A stretch of 64,000 bases of DNA from an uncultured Octadecabacter sp. (GTDB lineage Bacteria > Pseudomonadota > Alphaproteobacteria > Rhodobacterales > Rhodobacteraceae): assembly GCA_937891785.1 (NCBI GenBank), contig CALAGN010000038.1:1-64000 (forward strand), in the 5' to 3' direction. Under the pieces are notes generated by a model. That model was not told the DNA's origin. It ran no database searches and saw only the letters and a program-made list of their open reading frames with translations. A program made the translations under genes and the position numbers. The number at the start of each line of letters is the position of its first letter. Within the stretch, counting starts at the first letter, position 1. This document shows, one piece after another, positions 34,302 through 44,184 of the stretch.

Positions 34302-34686
34302 TGTTGTGGTCCTCCAAAGTACTCACGACTTGCCTGTCGGGCGGCCGGATGCGGCCGTGGGTCGGAACATAGACCGACAGGAAGGTGGCGAAACTCAATG
34401 GAGGAAACGTCTTCGATGGCAACAGTAATCGACAAGCCACAAGTCGATTGGATGCAACTTGTGGTTCCTGTCCCATCATCAGCGCGAGGATTCGCAATTG
34501 TGTAATGTCGACAATCCATAGGTGGACAATGCGACGTGACTTTGTGGGTTGTCAAGTATCCATGATTGCTAAGGGCAGCTGCGATGAGGGATTACCTTTT
34601 ACGCGAGGCTTTTGGTCAGCCAGAATAGCCCAAGCAGCCGAGCGGCAGGCGGTCGGCGCGGTAGCAGACAACAGTTTTTGATTGGC
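34302..34686. other. 385-base intergenic region with candidate GntR operator
   Basis: The gap between gntR and the peptide importer ATPase gene contains TGTCGACAAT at 34506-34515 and a related TGGACAAT at 34523-34530, about 200 bases upstream of gntR. On the minus strand a TTGACA box lies at 34554-34549. I see no gene: the only longer frame (34385-34681, plus) has no recognisable motif. Confidence 0.4.
34506..34515. promoter_or_regulatory. Candidate GntR/FCD operator, site 1 (gntR)
   Basis: TGTCGACAAT, containing a GTCGAC palindrome core and matching the TnGTnnnACnA style of FadR-subgroup operators. It also occurs in the two other large control regions of block 2 (36893 and 52112). Short palindromes of this kind occur by chance in GC-rich DNA, so this rests on location and shared flanks. 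Confidence 0.45.
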
Positions 34687-35655
34687 CTAAGTGGTGTGAA
34701 TGCACGCGCTGCTATGGCCGGGACCGACCGATTTCAACGTCGGCACGACCTTGGCGCACTCGGCAGTCGCCATCGGACAGCGCGTTCGGAAAACACAACC
34801 GGACGGGGGGTTGATCGGGCTTGGAATGTCGCCCTTCAGGACCACGCGGTCACGGCGTTTGCCGGGTTCAGGTATCGGCACCGCAGAAAGCAAGGCTTGC
34901 GTATAAGGATGGTTGGGCCGCGCATAAAGATCGGCGGCAGAGGCAATTTCCATGACCCGCCCCAGATACATCACAATGACACGGTCACAGATATGCTCGA
35001 CCACGCCCAAATCATGGGCGATGAACAGCATCGTCAGGTTGAGGTCGGTTTTCAGGTCCTCAAGCAGATTGATAACCTGCGCCTGGATTGACACATCCAG
35101 GGCCGAAACCGGTTCGTCCGCGACGATGAACGCGGGTTCGACAGCAAGGGCGCGGGCGATGCCGATCCGCTGGCGCTGACCACCGGAAAATTCATGCGGA
35201 AAACGGTCAAGGTGGTCGCGCGAAAGTCCGACTTTTTCCAGCAGCGCGGCGGCGCGGTCCTCGTATTCGGTGGGGCCGCCGATCCGGTGCAATCGTAAAG
35301 GGTGGGTCAGGATTTCGCGCACTTTTTCGCGGGGATTCAGGCTGGCATAAGGGTCTTGAAAGATGATTTGCATCTGCTTGCGATAGGCGCGCATTTCGGA
35401 CGCACTCAGGCCCATCACATCCGTTCCGTCAAAACGCACCGCGCCGCTTGTCGCTTCTTCCAGCCGCAGGATCGTGCGTCCGACCGTCGTTTTGCCGGAC
35501 CCGCTTTCGCCAACCAGCCCGATGACCTCTCCGGCGTGGACGTCGAACGATATCCCGTCGACTGCTTTCACATTGTTTGTGACACGTTGCAGCACACCTC
35601 CGTAAATCGGGAAGTATTTGCGCAGATCATCAACCTGGAGGAGTGGGGGCGTCAT
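34687..35655 (-). CDS. Peptide-type ABC importer ATP-binding subunit (DppF/OppF type)
   Basis: This 322-residue ATPase has Walker [10 protein letters not shown], signature [15 protein letters not shown], Walker [19 protein letters not shown] and a C-terminal oligopeptide-transporter extension with [14 protein letters not shown], a cysteine-rich region seen in Dpp/Opp ATPases that can carry an iron-sulfur cluster. It overlaps the DppD-type gene by four bases and forms the second ATPase of the importer. Confidence 0.92.
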   Translation of the reverse strand: MTPPLLQVDDLRKYFPIYGGVLQRVTNNVKAVDGISFDVHAGEVIGLVGESGSGKTTVGRTILRLEEATSGAVRFDGTDVMGLSASEMRAYRKQMQIIFQDPYASLNPREKVREILTHPLRLHRIGGPTEYEDRAAALLEKVGLSRDHLDRFPHEFSGGQRQRIGIARALAVEPAFIVADEPVSALDVSIQAQVINLLEDLKTDLNLTMLFIAHDLGVVEHICDRVIVMYLGRVMEIASAADLYARPNHPYTQALLSAVPIPEPGKRRDRVVLKGDIPSPINPPSGCVFRTRCPMATAECAKVVPTLKSVGPGHSSACIHTT

Positions 35656-36686
35656 GATACCAGCCTCTCGTTGAGGTTCAGTTCACGCCAACGGGCGCAG
35701 CGGATCATATGGCCGTCACTTGCCTCCTCCAGCGCGGGCAGTGCCGCCTTGCAAACATCCGTGGCAAACGCACAGCGCGGATGGAACCGGCAGCCGTCCG
35801 GCAGGCTGGTTAGGGCGGGCACCGTGCCGGGAATGGCCTCGAGGCGCCTTTTCTTGATTGACGACCCAAGCCGCGGGATCGAGTTCATAAGACCGGCCGT
35901 ATAAGGCATGCGTGGATTGCGGAAAATGTCCTCGACGCTGGCGGTTTCGACCACTTGGGCGCCATACATCACGACGACGCGATCCGCGATTTCGGCCACG
36001 ACACCCAGATCATGGGTGATGAATATGATCGCCATCCCCAGTTTCTGTTGCAGGTCCTTCATCAACTCCAGCATTTGCGCCTGAATCGTCACATCAAGCG
36101 CCGTCGTCGGTTCGTCCGCGATCAGGATGCGCGGTTCGCATGCCAGTGCCATCGCAATCATCGCGCGCTGACGCATGCCGCCCGACATCTCGTGGGGATA
36201 GTTGTCAACACGGGCCTTTGGTTCGGGGATGCCTACCAGCTCAAGCATTTCAATCGCGCGGGCGCGGGCTTTGGATTTTGACAGCTTCTGATGCCGGATG
36301 ACCATCTCGGCGATCTGCTGGCCAATCGTGTGGACCGGATTCAAGCTGGTCATCGGCTCTTGAAAGATCATGCCGATTTCTTTGCCACGAATTTCTCGCA
36401 TTTCGGCGTCTGAGAGTTTGGTGATTTCGCGCCCATTCAGTTTGATACTGCCAGCGGACACACGCCCGACATCTTTCGGCAAAAGCCCCATTATCGAAAG
36501 GCTGGTGACTGATTTACCCGACCCGCTTTCGCCCACGATCGCCAAGGTTTCGCCAGCGTGGACCTTAAAGCTGACACCATCCACAGCCCGAATCGAAAGC
36601 CGTTTGGACAGTTCAAACGTCGTTTGCAGATCGCTCACTTCCAAAAGGGGCGTTTCGGCTGGCACGGGCTGATCCTCAAGCGACAT
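35652..36686 (-). CDS. Peptide-type ABC importer ATP-binding subunit (DppD/OppD type)
   Basis: This 344-residue ATPase has Walker [10 protein letters not shown]-loop [13 protein letters not shown], signature [15 protein letters not shown], Walker [19 protein letters not shown] and the C-terminal extension with [15 protein letters not shown]. First gene of the minus-strand ATPase pair; divergent from the permease operon across a 416-base control region containing GntR site 2. Confidence 0.92.
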   Translation of the reverse strand: MSLEDQPVPAETPLLEVSDLQTTFELSKRLSIRAVDGVSFKVHAGETLAIVGESGSGKSVTSLSIMGLLPKDVGRVSAGSIKLNGREITKLSDAEMREIRGKEIGMIFQEPMTSLNPVHTIGQQIAEMVIRHQKLSKSKARARAIEMLELVGIPEPKARVDNYPHEMSGGMRQRAMIAMALACEPRILIADEPTTALDVTIQAQMLELMKDLQQKLGMAIIFITHDLGVVAEIADRVVVMYGAQVVETASVEDIFRNPRMPYTAGLMNSIPRLGSSIKKRRLEAIPGTVPALTSLPDGCRFHPRCAFATDVCKAALPALEEASDGHMIRCARWRELNLNERLVS

Positions 36687-37102
36687 GTTTCATCACCCCT
36701 TGCCCTAAGGCAAAAACGGTCCCTGAATTCTGGTGGCGCGGGGTGGCGGTCCCTACGATATCATCGGACATTTTCTTATTCGCTTTCCCTTGGCCCGGGT
36801 CGCCATACATTCGGTCATTCTCGCCGCTCCCGGTCTGATTTCCCGATTTGCATGCTTGACGGGTCGGAACCCACATGATTTGGTTGGTCCACTGTCGACA
36901 ATCTATAACCTACCTTGGGAGAACATCGAATTGAATGTCAAGCATCCCAAGAAGGTGACCGTGGAAAAGATGGGGGGAAGGCCGATGTCCGGGGCGAAAA
37001 CTTACAAGTGTGCTGTTCATTCGAACGGGTGTAAGCACCGCCTCGTGCCGAAAACCCGCCACGCCACATTCGCAATGACACTCGGATAAAGGGCGCCGCA
37101 CC
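36687..37102. other. 416-base divergent control region of the peptide importer
   Basis: This region separates the ATPase pair (minus) from the permease pair (plus). It contains the TGTCGACAAT element at 36893-36902 within a plausible plus-strand promoter (TTGGTT at 36880-36885, 18 bases, TATAAC at 36904-36909), leaving a leader of about 185 bases before the DppB-type gene. A 118-residue plus-strand frame here (36733-37089) has no recognisable motif. No other gene is seen. Confidence 0.5.
36893..36902. promoter_or_regulatory. Candidate GntR/FCD operator, site 2 (importer permeases and ATPases)
   Basis: TGTCGACAAT sits in the spacer of the predicted promoter, directly before the TATAAC -10 box, so a bound repressor would exclude RNA polymerase. 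The geometry (operator core abutting the -10 box) is the same as at site 3. Confidence 0.5.
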
Positions 37103-38077
37103 ATGTGGACATTCCTTGCTAGACGCCTGCTTCAAAGCATCATCGTGTTGATCGGCGTTACATTGATCAGCTTTATTTCGCTGCAAATGGGCGGCGATCC
37201 AACCTATTTGTTTGTATCGGAAAATGCGAGTGTCGAAGAAATAGCCCGCGCCCGCGAGGCGTTGGGCTTTGATCGTCCGCTTTATGTTCAATACCTTAGC
37301 TACATCTGGAACGCCCTTCAGGGCGATTTTGGCAACTCGCTGAGTTACCGTCAACCGGCGATGGACGTGGTCCTTCAATCTATGCCCGCGACAATCGAAC
37401 TGACCTTCTTTTCCTTGGTGTTGGCAATCGGCCTGTCGATCCCGCTAGGCATTTACGCCGCCTTGAACCGTGGCAAACCCGTTGATGGCGGGATTATGAC
37501 ATTTGCGATGCTGGGCCAGTCGATTCCGAATTTCTGGATGGGAATCATGATGATTCTGTTCTTCGGGCTTTACCTGCGGTGGTTCCCGATCTCGGGCCAC
37601 GTGCCATTCTTGGAACCGCTGTTCGACGGTGATTTTGCCACTGCATTCGGTAATCTGCCACGCTCGATCTACTACATGATCATGCCGTCGATTGCGGTGG
37701 GAACCTATACGTTGGCCCGCAATGCGCGCCTGATCCGGTCGTCGATGCTAGAGGTCCTCCAGCAGGATTATGTCCGCACTGCCCGCTCCAAGGGGATTTC
37801 CGAGCGCCGCGTGGTTATCCATCACGCGATGCGCAATGCGTGGCTGCCAGTCATCACGATGATCGGGCTGGAATTCGGTTTCCTGCTTGGTGGCGTGGTC
37901 GTGGTTGAAACGGTGTTTTCCTACCCGGGCATTGGCCGGCTGGTCTTTAACGCGATCAACCAGCGCGACATTCCCGTTGTACAGGCTTCGGTCATCTTGC
38001 TGGCCGTGATCTTTATCCTTCTGAACCTGATCGTCGATATGATCTATGCGCGGCTTGATCCGCGCGTGAAACTGTAA
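37103..38077 (+). CDS. Peptide-type ABC importer permease (DppB/OppB type)
   Basis: This 324-residue membrane protein begins MWTFLARRLLQSIIVLIGVTLISF, the standard first helix of DppB-type permeases, has the large periplasmic loop after it (ARAREALGFDRPLYVQYLSYIWN), five further hydrophobic segments and the coupling loop VLQQDYVRTARSKGISERRVVIHHAMRNA. It pairs with the DppC-type permease 12 bases downstream to form the channel. Confidence 0.93.
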   Translation: MWTFLARRLLQSIIVLIGVTLISFISLQMGGDPTYLFVSENASVEEIARAREALGFDRPLYVQYLSYIWNALQGDFGNSLSYRQPAMDVVLQSMPATIELTFFSLVLAIGLSIPLGIYAALNRGKPVDGGIMTFAMLGQSIPNFWMGIMMILFFGLYLRWFPISGHVPFLEPLFDGDFATAFGNLPRSIYYMIMPSIAVGTYTLARNARLIRSSMLEVLQQDYVRTARSKGISERRVVIHHAMRNAWLPVITMIGLEFGFLLGGVVVVETVFSYPGIGRLVFNAINQRDIPVVQASVILLAVIFILLNLIVDMIYARLDPRVKL

Positions 38078-38089
38078 AAGGCACGCGAC

Positions 38090-39028
38090 ATGGCTGACAA
38101 CACACCTGCCCCAAGTTCTGCCACGACCCAAGCCGTGGGCGGTATGGCCACGTCCTACCGCCGCAAAGAGTTGCGCCGTGCATTTGAAAGCATGGTCACC
38201 AGTCGATGGGCTTTGGTGGGCATGTTGATCCTTTTGATTGTGACCTTCGTTGCGGTGTTCGGGCCGCAGCTGGCGCCGTTCGATCCCAACCGTCAAAACA
38301 TCATGATGCGCCTGCTTGAGCCGGGCGAGGCAGGGGCAGGGGACTTAACCTACTGGCTTGGCTCGGATCAATTGGGGCGGGATGTTCTGTCGCGGCTGCT
38401 TTATGGCGCGCGGGTGTCTTTGTTGGTGGGCGTCGCGGCAATTGCTGTTGGTGGCACCTTGGGTACCGTTGCAGGGCTGGTTTCGGGCTATTTCGGCGGC
38501 TGGATCGACGATGTCATCATGCGGCTCGGCGATATCCAGCTGGCATTTCCGTTCATCCTTTTGGCGATCATGTTCCTTGTGGTTCTTGGACCGGGGTTGG
38601 TGAACATCATCCTTGTTCTGGGTATCGGCCAGTGGATCACCTATGCGCGGATCGTGCGCGCGCAGACGCTAAGCTTGCGCGAAAAGGAATATGTCGAGGC
38701 CGCCCGCGCGATGGGCGATAGCACGTTCTCGATCCTATTCCGTACGATCCTGCCCAATATCGTCGCGCCACTGACAGTCATCGCGTCGTTCAACGTGGCT
38801 GGCGTCATCCTGTCCGAAGCGGCACTGTCGTTTCTTGGCCTTGGCGTGCCACCGGATGTTCCGACCTGGGGCAGCATGCTGTCGGAAAGCCGCGACCACC
38901 TGTTGTCGAACAAATGGTGGATGGCGGTGTTCCCGGGCCTAGCAATTGTGTTCACCGTTCTGGCGTTCAACATTATCGGCGACTGGCTGCGCGACTTTCT
39001 TGATCCGCGCCTCAAGGAAAACGGCTAG
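38090..39028 (+). CDS. Peptide-type ABC importer permease (DppC/OppC type)
   Basis: This 312-residue membrane protein has the DppC layout: a cytoplasmic N-terminus, first helix WALVGMLILLIVTFVAVFGPQLAP, the LGSDQLGRDVLSRLLYGARVSL motif, and coupling loop KEYVEAARAMGDSTFSILFRTILPN. The stop overlaps the convergent ABC exporter gene by four bases. Confidence 0.93.
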   Translation: MADNTPAPSSATTQAVGGMATSYRRKELRRAFESMVTSRWALVGMLILLIVTFVAVFGPQLAPFDPNRQNIMMRLLEPGEAGAGDLTYWLGSDQLGRDVLSRLLYGARVSLLVGVAAIAVGGTLGTVAGLVSGYFGGWIDDVIMRLGDIQLAFPFILLAIMFLVVLGPGLVNIILVLGIGQWITYARIVRAQTLSLREKEYVEAARAMGDSTFSILFRTILPNIVAPLTVIASFNVAGVILSEAALSFLGLGVPPDVPTWGSMLSESRDHLLSNKWWMAVFPGLAIVFTVLAFNIIGDWLRDFLDPRLKENG

Positions 39029-40920
39029 GACTTCTGCGTTTCGCCTGCGTCAATTCCGCCTTCCGGAAGATCATCAAACGACGAATAGTTCACGTTGTTC
39101 AGTTGGGCATAAAGCCCGTTGTGCGCCATCAGTTGATCATGGTTGCCTTGTTCAAGCACCTCACCCGCCTGCAAGACGATGATCTTGTCGGCGTTGCGAA
39201 TGGTCGCCAAGCGGTGCGCGATCACAAGCCCAGTGCGACCCGTTAGCAACGTCACCAACGCCTTTTGGATCAGCATTTCGGTGTAGCTGTCGATGCTGGC
39301 CGTCGCTTCATCCAAGACCAGAATGCGTGCATCAGCGATAAGGGCGCGGGCAAAGCTGATCAATTGTCGCTGCCCAAGCGAAAGCGCGCCGCCGCGTTCG
39401 CCCATGACGGTCTCATACCCTTCGGGCAGCGTGACGATAAAGTCATGCGCGCCGACAGCTTTTGCTGCGGCGATCACGTCCTGTTTTGTGGCGTCGGTTT
39501 TGTTAAAGCGAATGTTCTCGATCACCGTGCCGCTGAACAGATAGGGCTCTTGCAAGACCATCGCGATTTCGCGGCCAAGCGAGTTTTGCGACACGTCGCG
39601 CACGTCGTGTCCGCTGACTAAAACCTGCCCGTCTTGCACGTCGTAGAACCGCTTGAGCAGCGACATAGCACTGGATTTGCCCGACCCGGTTGGGCCAACC
39701 AAGGCAACGGTTTCGCCCGGATTTACTTTGAAGCTTACATTTTTCAGCACCGGATTGGCCGGATTATAGCCAAAGGTCACGTCGCGAAATTCAACCGCAC
39801 CGTCCATGTCATGGGGCAGGTCCACGGCATTGGGCGCATCTTTGATATCCACGCGCACATCCAGAACGTCGATCAGCCGTTGGCCAGACGCCATCGCGCG
39901 CTGCATCACCGAATACTGCATCGTCAGTGACCGGATCGGATCAAAAAACCGCTGGATGTAAAACAGGAACGCGACCATGACGCCGACTTCCAGCTGTTGC
40001 CCCAGCACCATCGTGCCCCCGACGACGACGACGACCGCCATTGCAATGCCTGTCAGGCTGTCCACGATCGGCACCATCACCTGCGCGAACTTCGAGGCAG
40101 TGCGATGCGCGTGCAGGGTGGCCAGCGCCTTGTCGTTGTAAAGATCGAAATTGATCGACTGGCGATCCATGCTTTGCACCGTGCGCACCCCGTGAATGGC
40201 TTCGGCCAGCGCGCCGTTGGTCACCGAATTCGCCTCGTGTGCGGCCATGAATGCGGTGCGCGCACGGGGCAGCCAGACGATACGCACCAAAAACAGCACG
40301 GGCAGAACGCATAGCGTGAGCAGGCCCAACGGCACGTTCAGCCAAAGCATCGAAATGATGATCCCGAACAAAAGCACGATATCACCGACTGACAGCACCG
40401 AGGTTTCCAGAAATTCCTGCATGGCATTCACATCGCCCTGCAAGCGCGACATCAAGCGCCCGACTTCGGTCTTGTCCATAAAGCTAAGTGAGACATCCTG
40501 CAAATGGCTGAACATGGCAGTGCGAATATCGAACAGGACGTTTTCCGCAGCCTTGCCCACCACGCTTTCCTGCACCCATGTGGAGCCGTAATTCAGGCCC
40601 GTCGCGATCACAAAAGCGATCATCGCCGTGCGCAATGCGGTTTGACCCGCAGCATCCGCCGTCAACCCGTTGTCAATCGCGTAGCTGATGATCAGCGGGA
40701 TCGCGAGTTGCGTGCCCGTAAAGACCAGCACAGCGATGATAGAAATGAACAGCAGGCGCTTGTAGGGCCGCACGAACTCCCAGATGCGCATGACGATGTT
40801 GCGGTCAAACACCCGCCCGAACATTTCTTCCTCGATCCGGTGCGATCCGACAACCGCGCGCGGCGGGCGGCGTCCGTTGTCACGGATATCGCCGCGTTCG
40901 ACTTCAAGTTCTTCACTCAT
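39025..40920 (-). CDS. ABC exporter half-transporter with canonical catalytic Glu (partner 2)
   Basis: This 631-residue protein joins an N-terminal six-helix exporter domain (about 40-330) with a C-terminal ATPase: Walker A GPTGSGKSS, Q-loop VLQEPYLFSG, signature LSLGQRQ and Walker B ILVLDEATASID with the catalytic Glu. The signature deviates from LSGGQ. With the other half-transporter, which has Asp in place of the catalytic Glu, it fits a type IV heterodimeric exporter with one degenerate ATP site. The genes overlap by four bases. Cargo unknown. Confidence 0.9.
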   Translation of the reverse strand: MSEELEVERGDIRDNGRRPPRAVVGSHRIEEEMFGRVFDRNIVMRIWEFVRPYKRLLFISIIAVLVFTGTQLAIPLIISYAIDNGLTADAAGQTALRTAMIAFVIATGLNYGSTWVQESVVGKAAENVLFDIRTAMFSHLQDVSLSFMDKTEVGRLMSRLQGDVNAMQEFLETSVLSVGDIVLLFGIIISMLWLNVPLGLLTLCVLPVLFLVRIVWLPRARTAFMAAHEANSVTNGALAEAIHGVRTVQSMDRQSINFDLYNDKALATLHAHRTASKFAQVMVPIVDSLTGIAMAVVVVVGGTMVLGQQLEVGVMVAFLFYIQRFFDPIRSLTMQYSVMQRAMASGQRLIDVLDVRVDIKDAPNAVDLPHDMDGAVEFRDVTFGYNPANPVLKNVSFKVNPGETVALVGPTGSGKSSAMSLLKRFYDVQDGQVLVSGHDVRDVSQNSLGREIAMVLQEPYLFSGTVIENIRFNKTDATKQDVIAAAKAVGAHDFIVTLPEGYETVMGERGGALSLGQRQLISFARALIADARILVLDEATASIDSYTEMLIQKALVTLLTGRTGLVIAHRLATIRNADKIIVLQAGEVLEQGNHDQLMAHNGLYAQLNNVNYSSFDDLPEGGIDAGETQKS

Positions 40921-42737
40921 GTCGCGGGCTCCTCGGAACGGATTTGCAGGTCATGCAAGGCTTTGTAGCGCCCGCCAAGTGCCAGCAATTCCGCATGGCT
41001 GCCTTGTTCGACGATGCGACCCTGTTCGATGAACATGATGCGGTCAGCGTGCATCAATGAATTCAAACGGTGCGCGACAATGATCGTCACACGCTCGCTT
41101 GCTTTTGCTTGGATCGTGGTTCTGATCCGCCGTTCGGTGCCTGCATCGACGGCGGCTGTGCTGTCATCAAAAATTAGCACCGAAGGGCGCAGCATCAGCG
41201 CGCGCGCGATCGTCATCCGCTGGCGCTGCCCACCCGAAAGCGACGCGCCGCGTTCCCCGACAACGGTTTCATAGCCCGCCGGAAGGGTCGCGATAAATTG
41301 ATCAAGCTGCGCCGAGGCGCTGGCATCGGCAATCTGTGATGGCGGCGCCCACGGGTCGCCATAGGCGATGTTGTTTTCAAGGCTGGTGGTGAACAGGAAC
41401 GCATCCTGCTGCACCACGGCAACCGCGTTGCGGACCGACCGCAATGTCACGTCCCGAATGTCTTGCCCGTCAAGGGTGATCGCCCCCTCGGTCACATCGT
41501 AAAACCGCGGGATCAGGTGGGCGATGGTCGACTTGCCGCTACCCGGTGGACCAATCAAAGCGATTGTTTCGCCACGTCGGGCGGCAAAGCTGAGACCCTG
41601 AAGGGTGGGCTGCACCGCCGCCGGATAGGTGAACCCGACAGCTTCGAACCGCAAAACCCCATCGGTAATCTGCAAATCGGGCGCATCGGGTTTGTCCGTG
41701 ATGGCCAGATCCAGATCAAGCAGCGCAAATATCCGTTCACCGCAGGTCGAGGTGCGGGCAAAGGAATTGACCAGCATCCCCAGCTGGCGCACCGGCATTT
41801 GCAGGATCGTCATAAAGGTCAGGAACGAGGCGAGCGTGCCAACGGTGATCTCTCCTGAGACGACCTTGCCGCTGCCGACCCACAAAACCAGCCCCATGGA
41901 TATCAGAAACGAAAATGTCATCATCGAGGTGTTGCGCACACGAATGTCGACACGTTCATGCGCCAGTTCCAACGCGTTTTCCGAGGCGTCGTCGTATTTC
42001 TCCATCTCGTGCGATTTTGCAGCAAAGGCGCGCACGACACGGATACCGCCAAGGTTTTCCTCCATGACGCGGCTTAGGACTGAAAGACGGTTCTGCAATT
42101 CCAGCCATGTCCCGCGCAGTTTCAGCTGCGTCACTGATGATCGCCACGCGACGAAGGGCACGAAACTGAGTGCAAGCAGGCCAAGCGTTAGATCGGTGGA
42201 CAGCAACAGATAGCCCCCGATCCCGATCAGCATGCTGAGCAGCACAATCCTGACAAGGCCGGTGGAAAAGAACATCCGCACCCCTTCAAGGTCTAGCATC
42301 CCGAGCGTGATCAGATCGCCCGAATGGACACGGTCATGGAAACCGAAACTCAGCCGCTGGATTTTTTCGTAATATGACAGGCGCAGCGTATAGCCGATGT
42401 TGTGGCCGACACTTTCGCTAAAGTAGTTCTGAAACACAGTGAACGTGCCGCGCGCGACCCAAACAGCCAGCACCAGCCATGCCGTCGTCCACAGCGCTGC
42501 CGTCGCGGCTTCGGCATTGGCGGCCCCTGACACCAGCGCCTGCGTCTGGTCAACCGCGCGGCCCAGCAAAATTGGGATCAACAGTTGCAGCCCCGCAGCG
42601 ATCACCGTCGAGACAAGCGAAATTGTAACCATCCAAGGGCTTTTCAATGCCAGCCGCGTCACCCGCAGGATTGTGTTAAAACCGCTTTTCCAGCCAACCG
42701 TGTCGGTGGGGCGCATGATTTCGGTGGCGGTTGCCAT
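40917..42737 (-). CDS. ABC exporter half-transporter with degenerate Walker B (partner 1)
   Basis: This 606-residue exporter half has six transmembrane helices (about 30-320) and an ATPase with Walker A GPPGSGKST and signature LSGGQRQRMTIARAL, but Walker B reads VLIFDDSTAAVD, with Asp where catalytic Glu is usual. That substitution together with LSLGQ in the partner places the inactive site at one interface, as in TM287/288-type and BmrCD-type pairs. The start at 42737 has AAAGGA seven bases upstream. The gene is 61 bases behind the allantoinase-like gene and the last transcriptional pair of the leftward operon. Confidence 0.9.
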   Translation of the reverse strand: MATATEIMRPTDTVGWKSGFNTILRVTRLALKSPWMVTISLVSTVIAAGLQLLIPILLGRAVDQTQALVSGAANAEAATAALWTTAWLVLAVWVARGTFTVFQNYFSESVGHNIGYTLRLSYYEKIQRLSFGFHDRVHSGDLITLGMLDLEGVRMFFSTGLVRIVLLSMLIGIGGYLLLSTDLTLGLLALSFVPFVAWRSSVTQLKLRGTWLELQNRLSVLSRVMEENLGGIRVVRAFAAKSHEMEKYDDASENALELAHERVDIRVRNTSMMTFSFLISMGLVLWVGSGKVVSGEITVGTLASFLTFMTILQMPVRQLGMLVNSFARTSTCGERIFALLDLDLAITDKPDAPDLQITDGVLRFEAVGFTYPAAVQPTLQGLSFAARRGETIALIGPPGSGKSTIAHLIPRFYDVTEGAITLDGQDIRDVTLRSVRNAVAVVQQDAFLFTTSLENNIAYGDPWAPPSQIADASASAQLDQFIATLPAGYETVVGERGASLSGGQRQRMTIARALMLRPSVLIFDDSTAAVDAGTERRIRTTIQAKASERVTIIVAHRLNSLMHADRIMFIEQGRIVEQGSHAELLALGGRYKALHDLQIRSEEPAT

Positions 42738-42798
42738 ACGTCTTTCCTTTGTGGTGCAGGCCAGACGTCTTGCGCTGGACGCTACCTGACTTGAAGCA

Positions 42799-44184
42799 TC
42801 ATTTTGCGGCGGCAGGAGTGACAAATTCCCCTGCACCTTGCACCCCCACGACATCCCCGTTCAAGAACACGGTGTTGCCCCTGAGTATGGTCTGCGTGAC
42901 CCGACCGCGCAGGCGGCGTCCCTCGAAAAGGTGGGCAACCTCGCGGGCATGGGTATGGAGCGTTTCGGCGCTGATCACGGTTTCACCAGCCAGATCAACG
43001 ATAGTCACATCCGCCGCACTTCCCGGCAGTAATGCGCCTTTGAACGGGTAAAGACCATAGCGCCGCGCCCCGTTTGCACAGATCAGATCATGGGCGCGTT
43101 TCAGGCTCAGGCGGCCGTTGGCCACCGCGTCAAGCATCGCGGGCAGGATGAATTCGATCCCCGGAACACCCGGTGGCGCGGCAGGGAAATTCCCTTCGGC
43201 GGCTTGTTTTTCGGCCTTGGCAAAAGGGGCGTGATCGGTGGTGACGTAGTTGATCACCCCGTCTTCGATGGCCTGCCAAAGCGCGTCCTGATCGGCCTGA
43301 TGGCGGATGGGCGGATTGACCTTGGCGTAGATGCCCGCCTTTGCGACGTCCTTTTCAGTGGTGAAAAGGTAATGCGGGCAGGTTTCGGCGGTAAAATCGG
43401 ATGTGCCAGCAAAATCGCGCAGGACCTGCACGGTCTGCGCCGAGGTCACATGGGCGATGTGTAATTTGGCCTGTGCGGTCATGTTCATGGCCAGCAGTTT
43501 GGCCACGGCCACCGCCTCGCAAATGGCGGGGCGCGATTTGCCGTGGGTGGCCGCATCGGCCGGATCAAGCGCCTTGGCCGCGTCCTCGTAATGGGCCAAC
43601 AACGCGGCACTTTCGGCATGGACAACGACGGGCAGGCCGGTATCGGCCAATAGCTGCAAGGCGCGCAACTGGTCGGCCTCGTCGGGGAATGCCAGCCCTT
43701 CAAATTCGTCGGCACGACCGGCGGGCGATGGCGTGGTGAAAATCTTCCACGCGATGCAGCCGATCTCCATCATCTTGTCGCGGCTGGCCTTGGTCAGATC
43801 GCCGGGTGCGGCGTAAAGGGCAAAGTTGATGACGGCGTTTTCGCTGAAATGGTCACGACGGCGCGCCAGTTCTCCGGGCGTAGAGCAGCAAGGTTTCGAA
43901 ATGGGCATTTCGAACAGGGTCGTGACGCCACCAGCCGCTGCCGCGCGGGTTTCGGACAGGACAGTGCCCCGTTCCGGATAGGCAGGCGCGCGGACATGGA
44001 AATGGATATCAACTATGCCGGGCAAGGCGGTCTTGCCCGCAGCGTCGATCGTTTCAGTCGCGGTGGGCGCGGTTCCGGCGGCGTAAACGCCCGCGACTTT
44101 GCCATCCGCCAACCCCAGATCGACACGGTGAAGACCATGGGGCAACAGCACGTCGCCGCCCGTAATGAGTGTATCCAAAACCAT
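42799..44184 (-). CDS. Allantoinase/dihydroorotase/hydantoinase-like cyclic amidohydrolase
   Basis: This 461-residue metal-dependent amidohydrolase should open a cyclic amide or ureide ring. It has all ligands of the binuclear site: HFH (His61, His63), the carbamylated lysine Lys147 (CIAWKIF), His189 (VVVHAES), His245 (HIAHVTS) and Asp317 (TTDHAPF). Length and the NPPIR segment match allantoinase and long dihydroorotases; the absence of other pyrimidine genes argues against pyrimidine synthesis. ATG at 44184 overlaps the previous stop (TGATG). It may act with the PuuE- and AllA-like products on the other arm of block 2. Confidence 0.87.
   Translation of the reverse strand: MVLDTLITGGDVLLPHGLHRVDLGLADGKVAGVYAAGTAPTATETIDAAGKTALPGIVDIHFHVRAPAYPERGTVLSETRAAAAGGVTTLFEMPISKPCCSTPGELARRRDHFSENAVINFALYAAPGDLTKASRDKMMEIGCIAWKIFTTPSPAGRADEFEGLAFPDEADQLRALQLLADTGLPVVVHAESAALLAHYEDAAKALDPADAATHGKSRPAICEAVAVAKLLAMNMTAQAKLHIAHVTSAQTVQVLRDFAGTSDFTAETCPHYLFTTEKDVAKAGIYAKVNPPIRHQADQDALWQAIEDGVINYVTTDHAPFAKAEKQAAEGNFPAAPPGVPGIEFILPAMLDAVANGRLSLKRAHDLICANGARRYGLYPFKGALLPGSAADVTIVDLAGETVISAETLHTHAREVAHLFEGRRLRGRVTQTILRGNTVFLNGDVVGVQGAGEFVTPAAAK

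Noticed and set aside
34385-34681. 98-codon plus-strand frame in the gntR/importer gap
   Set aside because: No motif or coding character; the gap looks regulatory and contains the operator-like element.
36733-37089. 118-codon plus-strand frame in the importer control region
   Set aside because: It crosses the predicted promoter and operator of the permease operon and resembles no family.
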